Shown piece by piece: positions 23,901 through 35,840 of a stretch of DNA of 64,000 nucleotides. The notes beneath the pieces were generated by a model, which was not told where the DNA came from, searched no databases, and was given only the letters and a program-made list of their open reading frames with translations. Both the position numbers and the translations under genes were made by a program. Source of the stretch: Diphasiastrum complanatum (Eukaryota; Streptophyta; Lycopodiopsida; Lycopodiales; Lycopodiaceae); contig CM055100.1 in NCBI GenBank assembly GCA_029204225.1, positions 57,608,345 to 57,672,344 of the forward strand. The letters run 5' to 3'. The stretch's first letter is position 1; each line of letters opens with the position of its first letter.

Positions 23901-24938
23901 AATCCCCTTGATTGCACACTCACCATCATTTGCGGTATAGATTACCTTCCTATCACCATCAAATGCCATTAAAGATGAAAAATACTCTTTATGATATGTC
24001 ATATGAGAAGTGGCTCCACTATCAATCCACCAAGGATCAATGTCTCCATGATTAGCCAACAAGCAAGATGACATAACAAAAGCATCATTTGAAAGAAGCT
24101 CATCCCCACCCTCATCAATAGTTAGATTGGTTTGCTTTTCCCCTTGATCCCTCTTTTTCTTAAAACAATCACTAGCAAAATGCCCTTTGACTCCACAATA
24201 GAAACATTTTAGCTTAGATCTATCCTTCTTTTTGCCAAAAGTAGAGTGCTCACCTTGGTCTTGCCCTTTAGACCAATTGCTTTTACCTTTGCCCTTGAAC
24301 TTGCCTTTAGAGAACATTGCCTCCTCTTCTCCTCCTTGAGATGTAGAAGATGCTCCCACTCTTGCTTGCAACCTGAATTCTTCAGCCAACAAGACCTCTT
24401 GCAAGTCTCCAACACTTGGTAAACATTTTTGGATAGCATAACTTTGAACAAGATTAGCATGATCATCCAACAAGCCATTGAGAATCACTTGAACAAGCTC
24501 CTCATTATTTATGCCATCATTAATGCATGCTAACTCATCATTCAATGCTTTAACTCTCAAAACAAAAGCATGTCCATTCTCACTCTTCTTTTGCATACAA
24601 GAAAAGATTTGCCTTCTTAAAGTCAACACTCTAGAAGTAGACTTGGATTCATAAACCTTCTTCAAGGCTTCCCAAGCTTCACTAGATGATGTGCACTTAC
24701 CAACCTCTTTGATAAGCTCATTTGTCACATTCATCTTGATCATGTGAAGGGCTTTCTTTGCCCTCTTGTCATACCTCAATTGTTCTTGAGGTGCCAAAGG
24801 TCTCTCCTCCACACCTACAACAATATCCATCAACTCATTCATCTCAAGCAAAGACTCCATCCTTACTTTCCAAGTAGAATAGTTGAGGGAGGTAAGCCTA
24901 TCATTGCTTTCCAACATGTAGCCTCCATTTGTAGCCAT
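20988..24938 (-). CDS. Ty1/copia gag-pol polyprotein, 1316 aa, intact
   Basis: One frame encodes all copia functions in order. Gag (UBN2-type) about 1-200; zinc knuckle CFYCGVKGHFASDC at about 245-258; protease WWIDSGATSHMT with Asp at about 306; integrase zinc domain WHKRMGH...CEEC about 438-476; integrase core with Asp 503 (LLHSDIHG), Asp 565 (LRSDNGGEY) and Glu 601 (NGVAERKN), a regular DD35E spacing; RT about 830-1090 with LIYVDDIILSG at about 991; RNase H with Asp about 1156 (GFSDSDFAGD), SSSEAEY about 1195 and FCDNLSAQSL about 1233; the usual ADIFTKAL end. The ATG at 24,938 gives MATNGGYMLES, a typical start. The stop TGA uses the first bases of the 3' LTR, and the last codons (EEGV) lie in the polypurine tract. 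Acts in cytoplasmic particles; integrase works in the nucleus. I see no inactivating change. Confidence 0.97.
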   Translation of the reverse strand: MATNGGYMLESNDRLTSLNYSTWKVRMESLLEMNELMDIVVGVEERPLAPQEQLRYDKRAKKALHMIKMNVTNELIKEVGKCTSSSEAWEALKKVYESKSTSRVLTLRRQIFSCMQKKSENGHAFVLRVKALNDELACINDGINNEELVQVILNGLLDDHANLVQSYAIQKCLPSVGDLQEVLLAEEFRLQARVGASSTSQGGEEEAMFSKGKFKGKGKSNWSKGQDQGEHSTFGKKKDRSKLKCFYCGVKGHFASDCFKKKRDQGEKQTNLTIDEGGDELLSNDAFVMSSCLLANHGDIDPWWIDSGATSHMTYHKEYFSSLMAFDGDRKVIYTANDGECAIKGIGTIPISLSTNRNIELKDVLLIPSITKNLLSVSQMLDKGFKVEFDGDACLIKKGCSIIAKGKRQGKLFKLDACVVANQVGCMANEQMSIQEVWHKRMGHLNYKALEVIAKKEVVRGLPKSLTCLNHVCEECALSKSHRLPYTRSISRSKMPFSLLHSDIHGVTTISNGGAKMYVTFIDDFSRFCWVYLLKSKDEVFDVFVKFKVAIETQFTTKIKCLRSDNGGEYISNKFKAFCDEHGIKREYTCPRTPQQNGVAERKNRTLCESAKAMRLNANLPKPFWSDALLCANFLCNRWPSVVLEGKTPFEALFGTKPNVKFLRTFGCICYFNITLDDRTKEDPSSRKGIFVGYSEVSKAYRIYVPSIKKVFTSRDVIFDESNIPKVVSSDDGVVATNVLDDNGVDDTLDVDVEEASSSQIPRRTPRHKVKPSRLTYDGKGKQVVDGSNYAFLTSFDVPSCVDEARQEEEWIQAMDLEFEALMKNNTWRLVELPKGKSAIGCKWIFKVKTNQDGSINKFKARLVAKGYAQEHGIDYEETFAPVAKMVSIRVIISLATLYGWDLWQLDISNAFLNGDLEEEVYMEQPESYVSHSKPNHVCFLQKSLYGLKQAPRSWYARLNSFLLSQNFTMSEYDHSLYFRISANDVTILLIYVDDIILSGGNKEDIEDIKKALKKEFEVHDLGLLSYILGIEVIRTSQITFISQEKYAISILNRFHMVDANPIDTPMESHVKLTIRGNERSFEDITLYRKLIGSLIYLTITRPDLSYCVGRLSQFMQDPSIEHWKLGKRILRYISGTKDFGIFYRGSSPNLFGFSDSDFAGDLMDRKSINAHAIFIGDGAISWMSKKQATISLSSSEAEYKALTSCTKEMVWIKRMIMELHLLDFSESPIIFCDNLSAQSLASNPVFHARSKHIEVAYHFVREQVLAKEIKLEHVPSKECVADIFTKALGKDLFFKHRTSLGVLSKSMLKLVEEGV
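20993..21006 (-). other. Polypurine tract of the intact copia element
   Basis: On the minus strand GTTGAAGAGGGAG directly precedes the LTR; it doubles as the last codons of the polyprotein. Confidence 0.8.
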
Positions 24939-25535
24939 GTTGCAATGATTGATCTCTGATCTTTGACCTGTTCCAATGCACTAAGCACTCTCTTGAATCA
25001 ACAAATGAAACACAAGAAGAAATCACAAAGATTTGGAACCTAAAACCTTACTTTTTCTCTCTTTTCCTCACTTTTTCCTTAATTTTAGCCACTAGTTTTA
25101 TGATTTCTTGATCAAACCAAGACCAAATCTCAATATACTTGCTTTTCCCTCACTCCTAAGATTGAAATACACTCTTGAATCATTCAGCAAACTGAAAATC
25201 AGAGGGTTACATCAATTTTGAAGTTTTTGACATGAAGAAGCAAGAAATTGAATCAAAAAACTATATGCTAGAATGGAAAACTAATAGGATCTTGTTGGAT
25301 CTTGCATCTCCCTCTTTCCAAAACAATTTTTGTCTCCTTATTCTGATAAGTACAGAGGGAATTCGCCCTACTTCAATTGAAATGCATACAAATGATGTTT
25401 TGATCACAAAGATCCAATTTCTACACATAAATCAACAAGATTTTTAGCTAGAAACTTGATTGGAATGCTACAAAAGCAAACTCGCCCACAAATCTCTTCT
25501 AAATCTGGCAAAACCTGCACATTTGGCCGCCTAAT
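24939..25535 (-). other. 5' leader of the intact copia element
   Basis: About 600 bp between primer site and gag ATG with no significant frame; expected site of packaging signals, none identifiable by eye. Confidence 0.7.
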
Positions 25536-25547
25536 GCTCTGATACCA
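25536..25547 (-). other. Primer binding site for initiator tRNA-Met
   Basis: Minus strand reads TGGTATCAGAGC immediately after the 5' LTR end, the standard copia primer site. Confidence 0.93.
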
Positions 25548-26200
25548 TGTGAAAAACTCAGATCCAAAAGATGCTAAAGTTTCATAAAGATCTTGGCCAT
25601 GGAAGTTATGCACATCTAGATTGAAAAAATGATAGAAATTGTGATGTTAAGCATACTAAACATCAACTAAACATCAAAATCTGATCATAAGCTTCCACAA
25701 ACAGAAACTTGCTGTCCCTGTCCGTACTTCAGAGCCTACAACCTGCATTTCACACGTGTGAAGCCATAGCAACAAAGAAATCACAATTCTAGTGGCTAGA
25801 ATGCAAGATATGAACAAAAAAGTGAGAGAGAAGAAGATGGATCTTCAAAGAGCATAACATTCATTCAATAGAATGAAAATGAGATGTGTACATACTCGTG
25901 GAGATGGCTATTTATAGCAGCCATAGTGCCTCTTGGCCACTTGTCTTATGATAGGCTAAAATTGGGGTCCAATAGGATTCACCCATATACCTAGAAATTT
26001 GGTCAAATAGGAATGCACCAAATTATGAGCCAATAGAAGAGCTCCACACTCGACCTCCTCTAATTAATGTGACCTCAAAAGTAGTGTACACATACTTTGG
26101 GCCTCTACATACATGTATGAACCTATCTCTAACTTTTATTTGGCCATAGGCCTACAAAATCTCAAGTTAGGAAAATACTACTAGTTGACAATTTTTCACA
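25548..26200 (-). repeat. 5' LTR of the intact copia element
   Basis: 653 bp, same sequence as the left LTR as far as I can see. The minus-strand TATA box CTATAAATA near 25,909-25,917 should start transcription leftward about 25-30 bp further on, giving RNA antisense to the neighbouring sialidase-like gene. Confidence 0.95.
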
Positions 26201-26205
26201 TATAT
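26201..26205. other. Target site duplication TATAT, right copy
   Basis: Matches the five bases before the left LTR. Confidence 0.85.
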
Positions 26206-26341
26206 TAGTTGCAATTTATGCTAGATGACAAACACATGCATTGTTGTTGAGAATCTTAAAAAAGAAAACTTTTCTGATTTGCAAACTTGGTTTTCTAATA
26301 TCTTGCACATGCTTTAGCTTTTCTTGACAGTTATATTATAT

Positions 26342-26605
<264 letters not shown>

Positions 26606-26641
26606 TATGTATGTTTTGATTTATGACCTTTGTCAAAGCAG

Positions 26642-29099
<2,458 letters not shown>

Positions 29100-29109
29100 C
29101 ACAACCACC

Positions 29110-29300
29110 AAGGCTTTGATACCAAGTTGACAATACAACACAAATCGATCAACACAATCACCATAGTACACCATCAAGTACAAGTACTTCAAGACAAGAA
29201 TTACATAATTGCTCACCACCAACTCTGTATTCACACTCACTTTTTTATTACAAAGAAAAGCAACTTAAGTGCTAACATGGGCTCGTAAAAGAATCGGCCC
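29110..29300 (-). repeat. Primer site and LTR tip of a copia remnant
   Basis: Minus strand reads TTGGTATCAAAGCC (29,112-29,125), one or two changes from the tRNA-iMet primer site. LTR-like DNA to the right cannot be bounded. Confidence 0.35.
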
Positions 29301-29439
29301 AATAACTCTAGAACTAAGCAAGACGTGTGATCGTCGAACTTAGAAAGTAACAGTTAAAAAATTACACGTTGATTATTGCTAACTCAACTGTCCAAAGTCA
29401 AGCAAACCTAGGACAGGAAGAAGATGAGAGTTCACATGA

Positions 29440-30066
29440 AGAATCGCTCATGATGTCAAGTTTTTCATCTTCAAGCATGAAAGGAGAAGACCCTTGGTGG
29501 ATAGATAGTGGGGCTAGTCCCGCATGACAAGCAAGAGGGAGTATATCTTGGCTTTATCAACTTATTATAGTCCTATGAAGTCAATTTTTATAGCAAATGA
29601 TTGTGCTTATAAGGTAGAAGGAGTACAATCAATACTTTTATGCTTAGGATCTTCAAAGAAGATCAAGATAGATGGTGTACTTTACAATCCTAGCATCACT
29701 AAAAACTCACTTAGTGTAGGCCAATTGCTTTGTTGACAATGTATTTCTTGTGGAATTCACCACAAATGCATGTAACCTCAAGAAGGATGGCAAGACCATT
29801 GCTAGAGGCATAAGGTTTGGTAGACTATTCAAACTAGATGCCTTTGTGGACACTAACATTGTAATGATAGTCGAGGAGAGCAATATTTCCAACTTCGATT
29901 TGTGGCACAAAAGACTTGGCCGCACCAACCCAAGCTCAATGGAGGTCATGTGCAAGGAGGAGCTTGCAAGATCCTTAGCAAGAGAGGAGAAGGTATGTGA
30001 AGCATGTGCTCTTTCCAAGGCACACAAGAAAGCATTCTCAAGCTCCATCTTCAGCCTAGAAAGTCA
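29440..30066 (+). pseudogene. Ty1/copia protease and pre-integrase remnant
   Basis: PWWIDSGAS near 29,491-29,520, then a stop and frame 29,524-29,736 (FIANDCAYKVEGVQSI, ITKNSLSVGQLL), then 29,750-30,066 (FGRLFKLDAFVDTN, LWHKRLGRTNPSSMEVMC, CEACALSKAHKKAF). This is the protease-to-integrase zinc domain of a copia element. Recognisable copia sequence ends at about 30,066, where a gypsy RT begins in the same orientation. Confidence 0.85.
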
Positions 30067-31290
30067 CCATGGGATGCTCATGTTCTTCTGAAGTGAAGAA
30101 AGATGGAGGCTTTTGGATGTGCATTGACTACAAAGGGTTGAATAAGTTAACTATCAAGAATAAATATCCATCTTTTTATCTCGGAATGGATGATCTGGTA
30201 GATCAATTAGGTGAGGCTAAATACTTCACAAAAATAGATCGCAGAACCGGATATCATCATATTAGGATTCATCCAAATGATGTGCAAAAGACTAGTTTTT
30301 GGACGAGATTCAGTCATTATAAATTCCTTGTGCTTCCTTTTGGGTTGAGAATTCACCTGCTACTTTCAATAGATGATGAACGATATTTTTTGTCCATATC
30401 TAGGTCAAGGTGTAGTTGTATTCTTAGATGATATTCTCATCTACAATAGACACTTAAGGAGCATTTGAATCATCTTAAGATTGTCTTGAGAATTCTCAGA
30501 AGAGAGAAATTATGTGCTAAAAAATATAAATGTGAGTTCTTTAAGCATGAGTTAGTGTATCCTGATCATAAGGTCCCCCTTGATGGGTTGAAGATAGACG
30601 AGAGCAAGGTCAAAGTAGTGCTTGAGTGGCCGATACCGAAGACGATTAGAGAAGTTAAAAATTTTCTCAATTTTATAGTTTTCTTTCCTAAGCCAGTTGT
30701 AGATTATGCAAAGGTAGTAGTGCCTCTAAATAATCTGACTAAAGGTAGAGTTAATAAGAAAAAGAAGAGAGGTTAACCTAGTCTGCCTATTGCATGGCAT
30801 GAAAAACTAATCAATGTTTTGAGAAACTCAGATAGATGGTTGCTTCATCTCCTATTTTACAGATTGCGAATCCAAATTTATCTTATGTTGTACGAAGTCA
30901 TGCAAATGATTCAGCAATAGGAGCGATTCCTTTACAAAATGATAGGCCGATAGCATTTGAGAGCAAGAAACTTACCGAACCTCAGTTGCATTATACAACT
31001 CAGGAGAAGGAGTTATTTTTTGTGATACATGCACTTAAAACCTGGAGGCATTACCTTTATGGTAGTCAGTTTATAGTGTATACAAATCACCAGCCTCTAA
31101 AATACTTTTGCAATCAAAATGATCTGAGGGGTCGTAAAGCTCGTTGGGCTGAGCTTATGCATGAATTTGATCATGAGATTCGATATGTCAAAGGTAGCTC
31201 TAACCAAGTTGTGGATGCTCTTAGTCAGATTGGTGAATTAAATGAACTTCCATTCATCCAAATTTTTACTCATCTGTATGTTTTTTGTTG
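30067..31290 (+). pseudogene. Ty3/gypsy reverse transcriptase and RNase H remnant
   Basis: RT: KDGGFWMCIDYKGLNKLTI, KIDRRTGYHHIRI, LVLPFGL, then a frameshift and VFLDDILIY near 30,420-30,445, then KLCAKKYKCEFFKHEL. RNase H: IGAIPLQNDRPIAFESKKL, QEKELFFVIHALKTWRHYLY, YTNHQPLKYF, VVDALSQI. The first RNase H Asp is replaced (VVRSHANDS versus the usual VETDAS) and several stops occur. Integrase is lost. Confidence 0.9.
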
Positions 31291-31529
31291 AGAGGAATGT
31301 GTGAATCAGATTCTCATTTTGTACGCATCTGGAAGATGGTTGAGACTGGAAAAAATGAGAATGGAATAGAGATTAACTCATAGGGATTTCAGTTTCTAAG
31401 AAAGATAAGAAGATAATGGAATAGTTGTTGTCAAGAAGTAAAAGGTTTCCACCTTCTCCTCCTAAGTCATTTGTAGCATGGAAGCGGGCTTGAACCTAGG
31501 AGCCGTGAAGATGCTTGCAAAACAAAGAG
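31291..31529. other. Unassigned junction region
   Basis: Possibly the start of a gypsy integrase followed by the edge of the next LTR; nothing firm. Confidence 0.25.
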
Positions 31530-32321
31530 TGTTAACATCTACTTCTACTTGCAAACAAATAGCATTCCAACCAAAACATCACCAAGATAAGCTAACCATT
31601 AACTCTATCTCTCTCACTTCTCTCACATTCTCTTCCAACACACTCACACACACACTCTCCCACCCACTCTCACTCTAACATCCAATCTACTCTTTTTAAC
31701 CACACTCTACAAGCTTAACTAGAAATAGAAACACTCAAAGAGGAAGCACTTATGCTAAAATGGGGCTAAAATAGCAAGAACTTAAGCAAATATGCACACT
31801 ACACAAAGTCACACTAAATTTAGCCAAACACCAAAATTAGCACAAGTGGACCCAAAATGGAAGCACTTAGCTCTCATACATTAAGGATAGAAATTACATA
31901 GGAAGGGCTTCTCTTTATAGAATCTTGTGGAGTGTCCTTTCCACATTTACTTATGGGTCTAGGAATTTCAAGTCTCAATATAGAATGAAAGTTCTTTTTA
32001 GAATCTTGACATTGACTTTTGCATACTTTTTTAAGTCTAAGTTTAAACCTTGAGACTTGCAAAAATTGGTTTCCTGCCCCCTAGTGACTAATGGCACCAC
32101 AAGTTGGACTTATGCACGCAAGGTGCTATACTTGGGGCCTAACGCAACTTATCTACTGACGGCTCTTCAAGATGGGCTTATACACACAGGATGCCATGCT
32201 TGGGCCATTAATTATGCAAAATTGATATTTACATTAGCTTCATCCCTGTAAGGTACTACTTTCTTGAGTTCTCCCAAGCTCCATTGAAATGCCCCTTGGG
32301 CCTTGTATTCCGGCCCGCACA
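31530..32321 (-). repeat. 3' LTR of the element carrying extra ORF copy C
   Basis: The right edge is well supported: on the minus strand AACGGGGGAG (polypurine tract) is followed by TGTGCGGGCCGG. A minus-strand TATA-like CTATAAAGAG lies near 31,913-31,922. The left edge is placed at TGTTAACATC but could lie elsewhere between 31,290 and 31,530. Confidence 0.55.
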
Positions 32322-32332
32322 CTCCCCCGTTG
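32322..32332 (-). other. Polypurine tract next to extra ORF copy C
   Basis: Minus strand CAACGGGGGAG adjoining an LTR start; it places copy C as the last gene before the 3' LTR. Confidence 0.65.
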
Positions 32333-32339
32333 CTAAATG

Positions 32340-34598
32340 GTTGTCAGTCCCATGGCAATTCACTTGAATAGGGCTTCCTGCAGCTCGGCGTCATGCGCTT
32401 CATTGGTCTTGCGGATTTTCTGGATGAGTCTTCCGTAACCCTCCAGTGCTTGGGCTCGTATAGTGTTGTCATCCTTGAGAGGCCCGAACACATGGGAGCT
32501 ATGGGGCAACCATTAGGAGCGTTGTCACTCTTCCACTCGCGCTGCATGTTGGGATGCTGTCATTGCTGCTCGGTAATAAATTCTTGCCATGGTTAACTGG
32601 TCCTTTCGTTTGAGACTAGGGAAAGGGGTGTTGGGATGAAAAAACAAGGGACCCAAGGAGCGATCCCAATGGAATTCGAGAGTACTAAGGAAAGCAAGCT
32701 CCTTGCAGTTGAGCGCCGCTTGCCGCACCGTGGAATCACCCGATTGGTGGTGCTTGTGATGAAACTGCTCCAAGGCGTACTGGAAATTTGCTTGGTTCTT
32801 CCAAGTCCTGGAGTTTGGAATGATGGGCCAGTTTGGTGGTGCACTAGCATCCTCCTATTTTTTGGGCCATGTTGCTCGCCTTGGGATGGGTAGAGATAGC
32901 GGGGATTCACGCGCAGATACCTGGGAATCCAAAAATATTCGTCCAGGACCTTTTTGTCATCCTTGAAGAGGATGTTGCACCATATGGGTGGGGGTGCCAG
33001 TTGCTCGATGATCTGTTCTTCCTTGTCTTGATTTCAGTTGTGGAGCATGGCAACACATATCCCCCTCGCATCTCGTCTTCTGGATAAGTGGCCTCGTATT
33101 CTTGGATGGATTCTTCAAGCAACTGTGGTTTTTTAAAGATAGTTCTGGCTCTAGGTGGTGCTATGCCATGGCTTGGCCTTGTTGTGCATGAATCAGAAGG
33201 TCGACCACAGATGGGTCTTCCTCAAGAATGTTGTCAATAGAAAGGACCGCATCAAAGTCAACACGGGTCGGGTTGGAGGCTTGTGCACTAGCTGGTGGGG
33301 CGCTTTGAGGTGTGGCAGGAGGTTCTCTGGTCGCAAGCAAAGCATCAAGCTATTTTTCTAGCTCTGCATTCTGTTTCTCCAGTCCAGTAATTACCTCAAT
33401 GAATGGTTGGGTATATTCAGACTGTTGAGCTTCAAAATTTTGCAACGTTGTATGACAGGTCTGAAGTTTGGCTAAGAGTTCATTGTATGTTTCTGTGGGG
33501 ACCGGAGAGGAATTTGGTTGAGGTGGAACTAAAAGATATAAATCAATCATTTGTTTTTGGTCGTCGCACATTTTTTTCCAGGTTTTGATGACCGCTTCTC
33601 TTCCAAGAGTTATATTGATTTGGCATGAGGTCCGCTGCTTTTCTGCCTGGAGTTGGGCATGATGGTGTTTCTGTGCCTGTTGCAATGTTGAGGCCAGCTG
33701 TTGGTGTGATTGGATGCTAAAACGCATTGCATCCATTTCTTGTTGCATCGTGGCCATCTGCTTCCTTGAGTGATCCGCTTCTTGTTGCAATTGTTGGTTG
33801 TGGAGCTCAAGGTGCTGTTTAGCTTTCATTGTGGACTCCGCTCGGCGATGGTGGTGGAGCCGATCTTGCAACAACCAATTGAGATCCTTGAGTAGACCGT
33901 GCGCATGAGAAAGTGCACTGGCCACTAGGACATCGACCTCCTCTGGTGGCTTGCCAAAATCTGGGATCGTGTGGATGGCTCTAGATGGGACTGTTTGAGC
34001 TTCGACGTTTTGAGGCAGATTTTTATCATACACATCGGGGGGGGGGGGGGGGGGGGGTCGGCTTTATCAGGGTATCCCGTATAGGTGTGCGTGGGCGACT
34101 CTTCTCCTTGATCAAGAATGATAATTTCTTCCCCTTGAGTGTCTGGAGCCTCTTTGGCGGTATCTGCTACCACGGTATCTTTAGGCTGATCTTCGATAGT
34201 TGTGTGCTTGGTGAGTTGATCTCTGTTGGAATCTAGGGTAGAGGGGGAGGCTTAAAAGATGGCCTTCGCTTGAGTAGCTCCTGGAGTCGGCTGCTCTGCC
34301 TTGAAGGACTAGTTGGAATAGTCGTTGCTGGTGGTGGTGATGCTGCTTCACCCATTAGTATGGATTCCAATTGCATGGCAAAAGGATGTTTGGGCGAGTT
34401 GGGTGCAGCTTGGATTGCTGCTTGTGCCGAAAGGTGTTGGACTGCTTGCTGCCAATCCTTATCCTCTGGCATGGAATTCTTAGATTTTTCCTTAGAATAT
34501 GTGGCCTCAATGGGAGATTCTGCTGGAAAGTCCGTTGAAGGGTCAATTAGGTCACCCGCTTGGTGTATTGCTACTTGAGTAAGAAGAATTAGTCCATT
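32340..34598 (-). pseudogene. Extra ORF copy C: linker, coiled coil, conserved C-terminal block
   Basis: Leftward: 34,598-34,233 (QHLSAQAAIQAAPNS, SPSRQSSRLQELLKRRPSFK), an acidic and poly-Pro part (34,173-33,925), a 227-aa coiled-coil frame 34,033-33,350 (QLQQEADHSRKQMATMQQEM, ASTLQQAQKHHHAQLQAEKQ), an Ala/Pro-rich stretch, a broken region, and a C-terminal block with RQAALNCKELAFLSTLEFHW, DQLTMARIYYRAAM and IRAQALEGYGRL, ending near 32,350 at the polypurine tract. The block aligns with copy B. Heptad-like spacing and high Gln/Glu/Lys support a coiled coil. The N-terminus is cut at 34,598 by a copia fragment. Gag-like or env-position protein are both possible; no known motif (zinc knuckle, protease, membrane helix) was seen. 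Confidence 0.6.
34037..34057. repeat. Homopolymer of 21 G
   Basis: Uninterrupted G run inside extra ORF copy C, read as poly-Pro codons on the minus strand. Such runs vary in length and can form G-quadruplexes; it may also be the frameshift that separates the frames on either side. Confidence 0.95.
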
Positions 34599-35150
34599 CA
34601 AATGTTTATGGACCCATGAAGGTCGACTCCCTTTCGGGATCGAGATATTTTCTCACATTCATAGATGATTTTAGTAAAATGACTATTGTACATAATCCAA
34701 AGATGAAATCACAAGTATTCGATGCATTCGAAAAATTTGTAACGTTTGCAGAACGACACACTTCCAAGAAACTGCAGATCCTTAGGTCCAACAATGGAGG
34801 CGAATATTCGAGCAAAGAATTTTCAATATTTTGTCAAGAGAGAGGCATCAAACATCAATCTTGCCTACATATACACCACAGTACAATGGTTTAGTAGAAA
34901 GATGAAACATAATGTTTATCGAAGAAGCAAAGTGCATGATGGCTCAAGCACAATTTCCAAGTCTATTTTGGGCTAAAGCAGTCACCATTGTAGTCCATCT
35001 ACACAACTGTTCGATAACAATGGCAGTGGAGAGCAATATGCCCTACAAAATGTGGACAAGTGAAAAGCCCGATCTATTGTATGTAAGAGTATTCATATGT
35101 GCAGTCTATGTGCACATACCAAAAAAAACAAACAAACAAACTAGATAAAA
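34599..35150 (+). pseudogene. Ty1/copia integrase fragment
   Basis: GPMKVDSLSGSRYFLTFIDD (core with Asp), LQILRSNNGGEYSSKEF where the catalytic Asp of SDNGGEY is Asn, then a stop in the region before the Glu. A second frame continues EEAKCMMAQAQFPSLFWAKA, MPYKMWTSEKPDL and VRVFICAVYVHIPK. It meets an RT on the opposite strand at about 35,150. Confidence 0.85.
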
Positions 35151-35840
35151 AGTTGGTACATACTATCATGGCTGGGGATATTCGAATGGCTCACATATCT
35201 GTCGACTATACAACCCAACGATAAAGAAGGTGGTAATGAGTTAATGTCACACATTTTGAAGTGCCTCATAATCTTATTTAGGTGTTTCATTTGTGTAAGT
35301 GTGATACCATCTTTTTTTTGCCATATTTTCACTCCCACATACTAGTCATGTCAAAATTGGAGGAAAAATCCCTCTTTATTGCACTAATTAAATCCTCATC
35401 ATTACCTATGATTATGAGGTCATCTACATATAACACGATCAGGGTGATACTAGAATCTCATGCAAAGTGGTAAAGATTGAAATCAAAGGAAATGTCTACC
35501 AAACCTCTAGATAAGAGGTACTCATCAAAGTGGCTGTACCAAGCACAAGGTGTTTGCTTCAATTAATACAAGGCTTTCTTCAATCTGTGTAGTTTGTCTT
35601 TCCATGTCATGTATCACAAAACAACTTAATTGTTGTATATAAATTTCCTCCTCAAGTTCGCCATTTAGAAAAGCGGACTTCATGTATGTCTGACACAAGT
35701 TCCATCCAAATAACACTGCCAAAGTAATAACCATATGAATTGTGTTCCATTGGCCATGGGAGAAAATGTCTCCTCGTAGTCAATGCCCTTACTTTGCGCA
35801 TACCCCTTTACCACGGGCCTTGCTTCATGGTTCACAAAAG
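35150..35840 (-). pseudogene. Ty1/copia reverse transcriptase block, inverted
   Basis: Leftward: a YAQSKGIDYEETFSP-type segment near 35,790-35,835, VITLAVLFGWNL and KSAFLNGELEEEIYIQQ (35,734-35,640), the YVDDLII catalytic motif near 35,405-35,430, then GVKIWQKKDGITLTQMKHLN and KIMRHFKMCD (35,338-35,250). Orientation is opposite to the adjoining integrase, and the two blocks converge. Confidence 0.85.

Larger units (their letters stand above)
20340..26200 (-). mobile_element. Complete, recently inserted Ty1/copia retrotransposon (5.86 kb)
   Basis: All parts of an autonomous copia element are present: two 653-bp LTRs beginning TGTGAAAAA and ending TTTTTCACA, a 5-bp target duplication, a 12-base primer site adjoining the 5' LTR, a single uninterrupted gag-pol frame, and a purine-rich tract before the 3' LTR. 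The LTRs appear identical by eye, which implies very little time since insertion. It interrupts a region next to exons of a sialidase-like gene, in antisense to that gene. Confidence 0.95.

Noticed and set aside
22224-23940. Plus-strand frames within the intact copia element (up to 115 aa)
   Set aside because: Complementary-strand shadows of the gag-pol frame.
25536-25547. tRNA-like sequence TGGTATCAGAGC and its relatives near 1.74, 29.1, 37.0, 44.5, 52.2 and 63.45 kb
   Set aside because: Only the 3' end of initiator tRNA-Met is matched, next to LTRs; these are primer sites and not tRNA genes.
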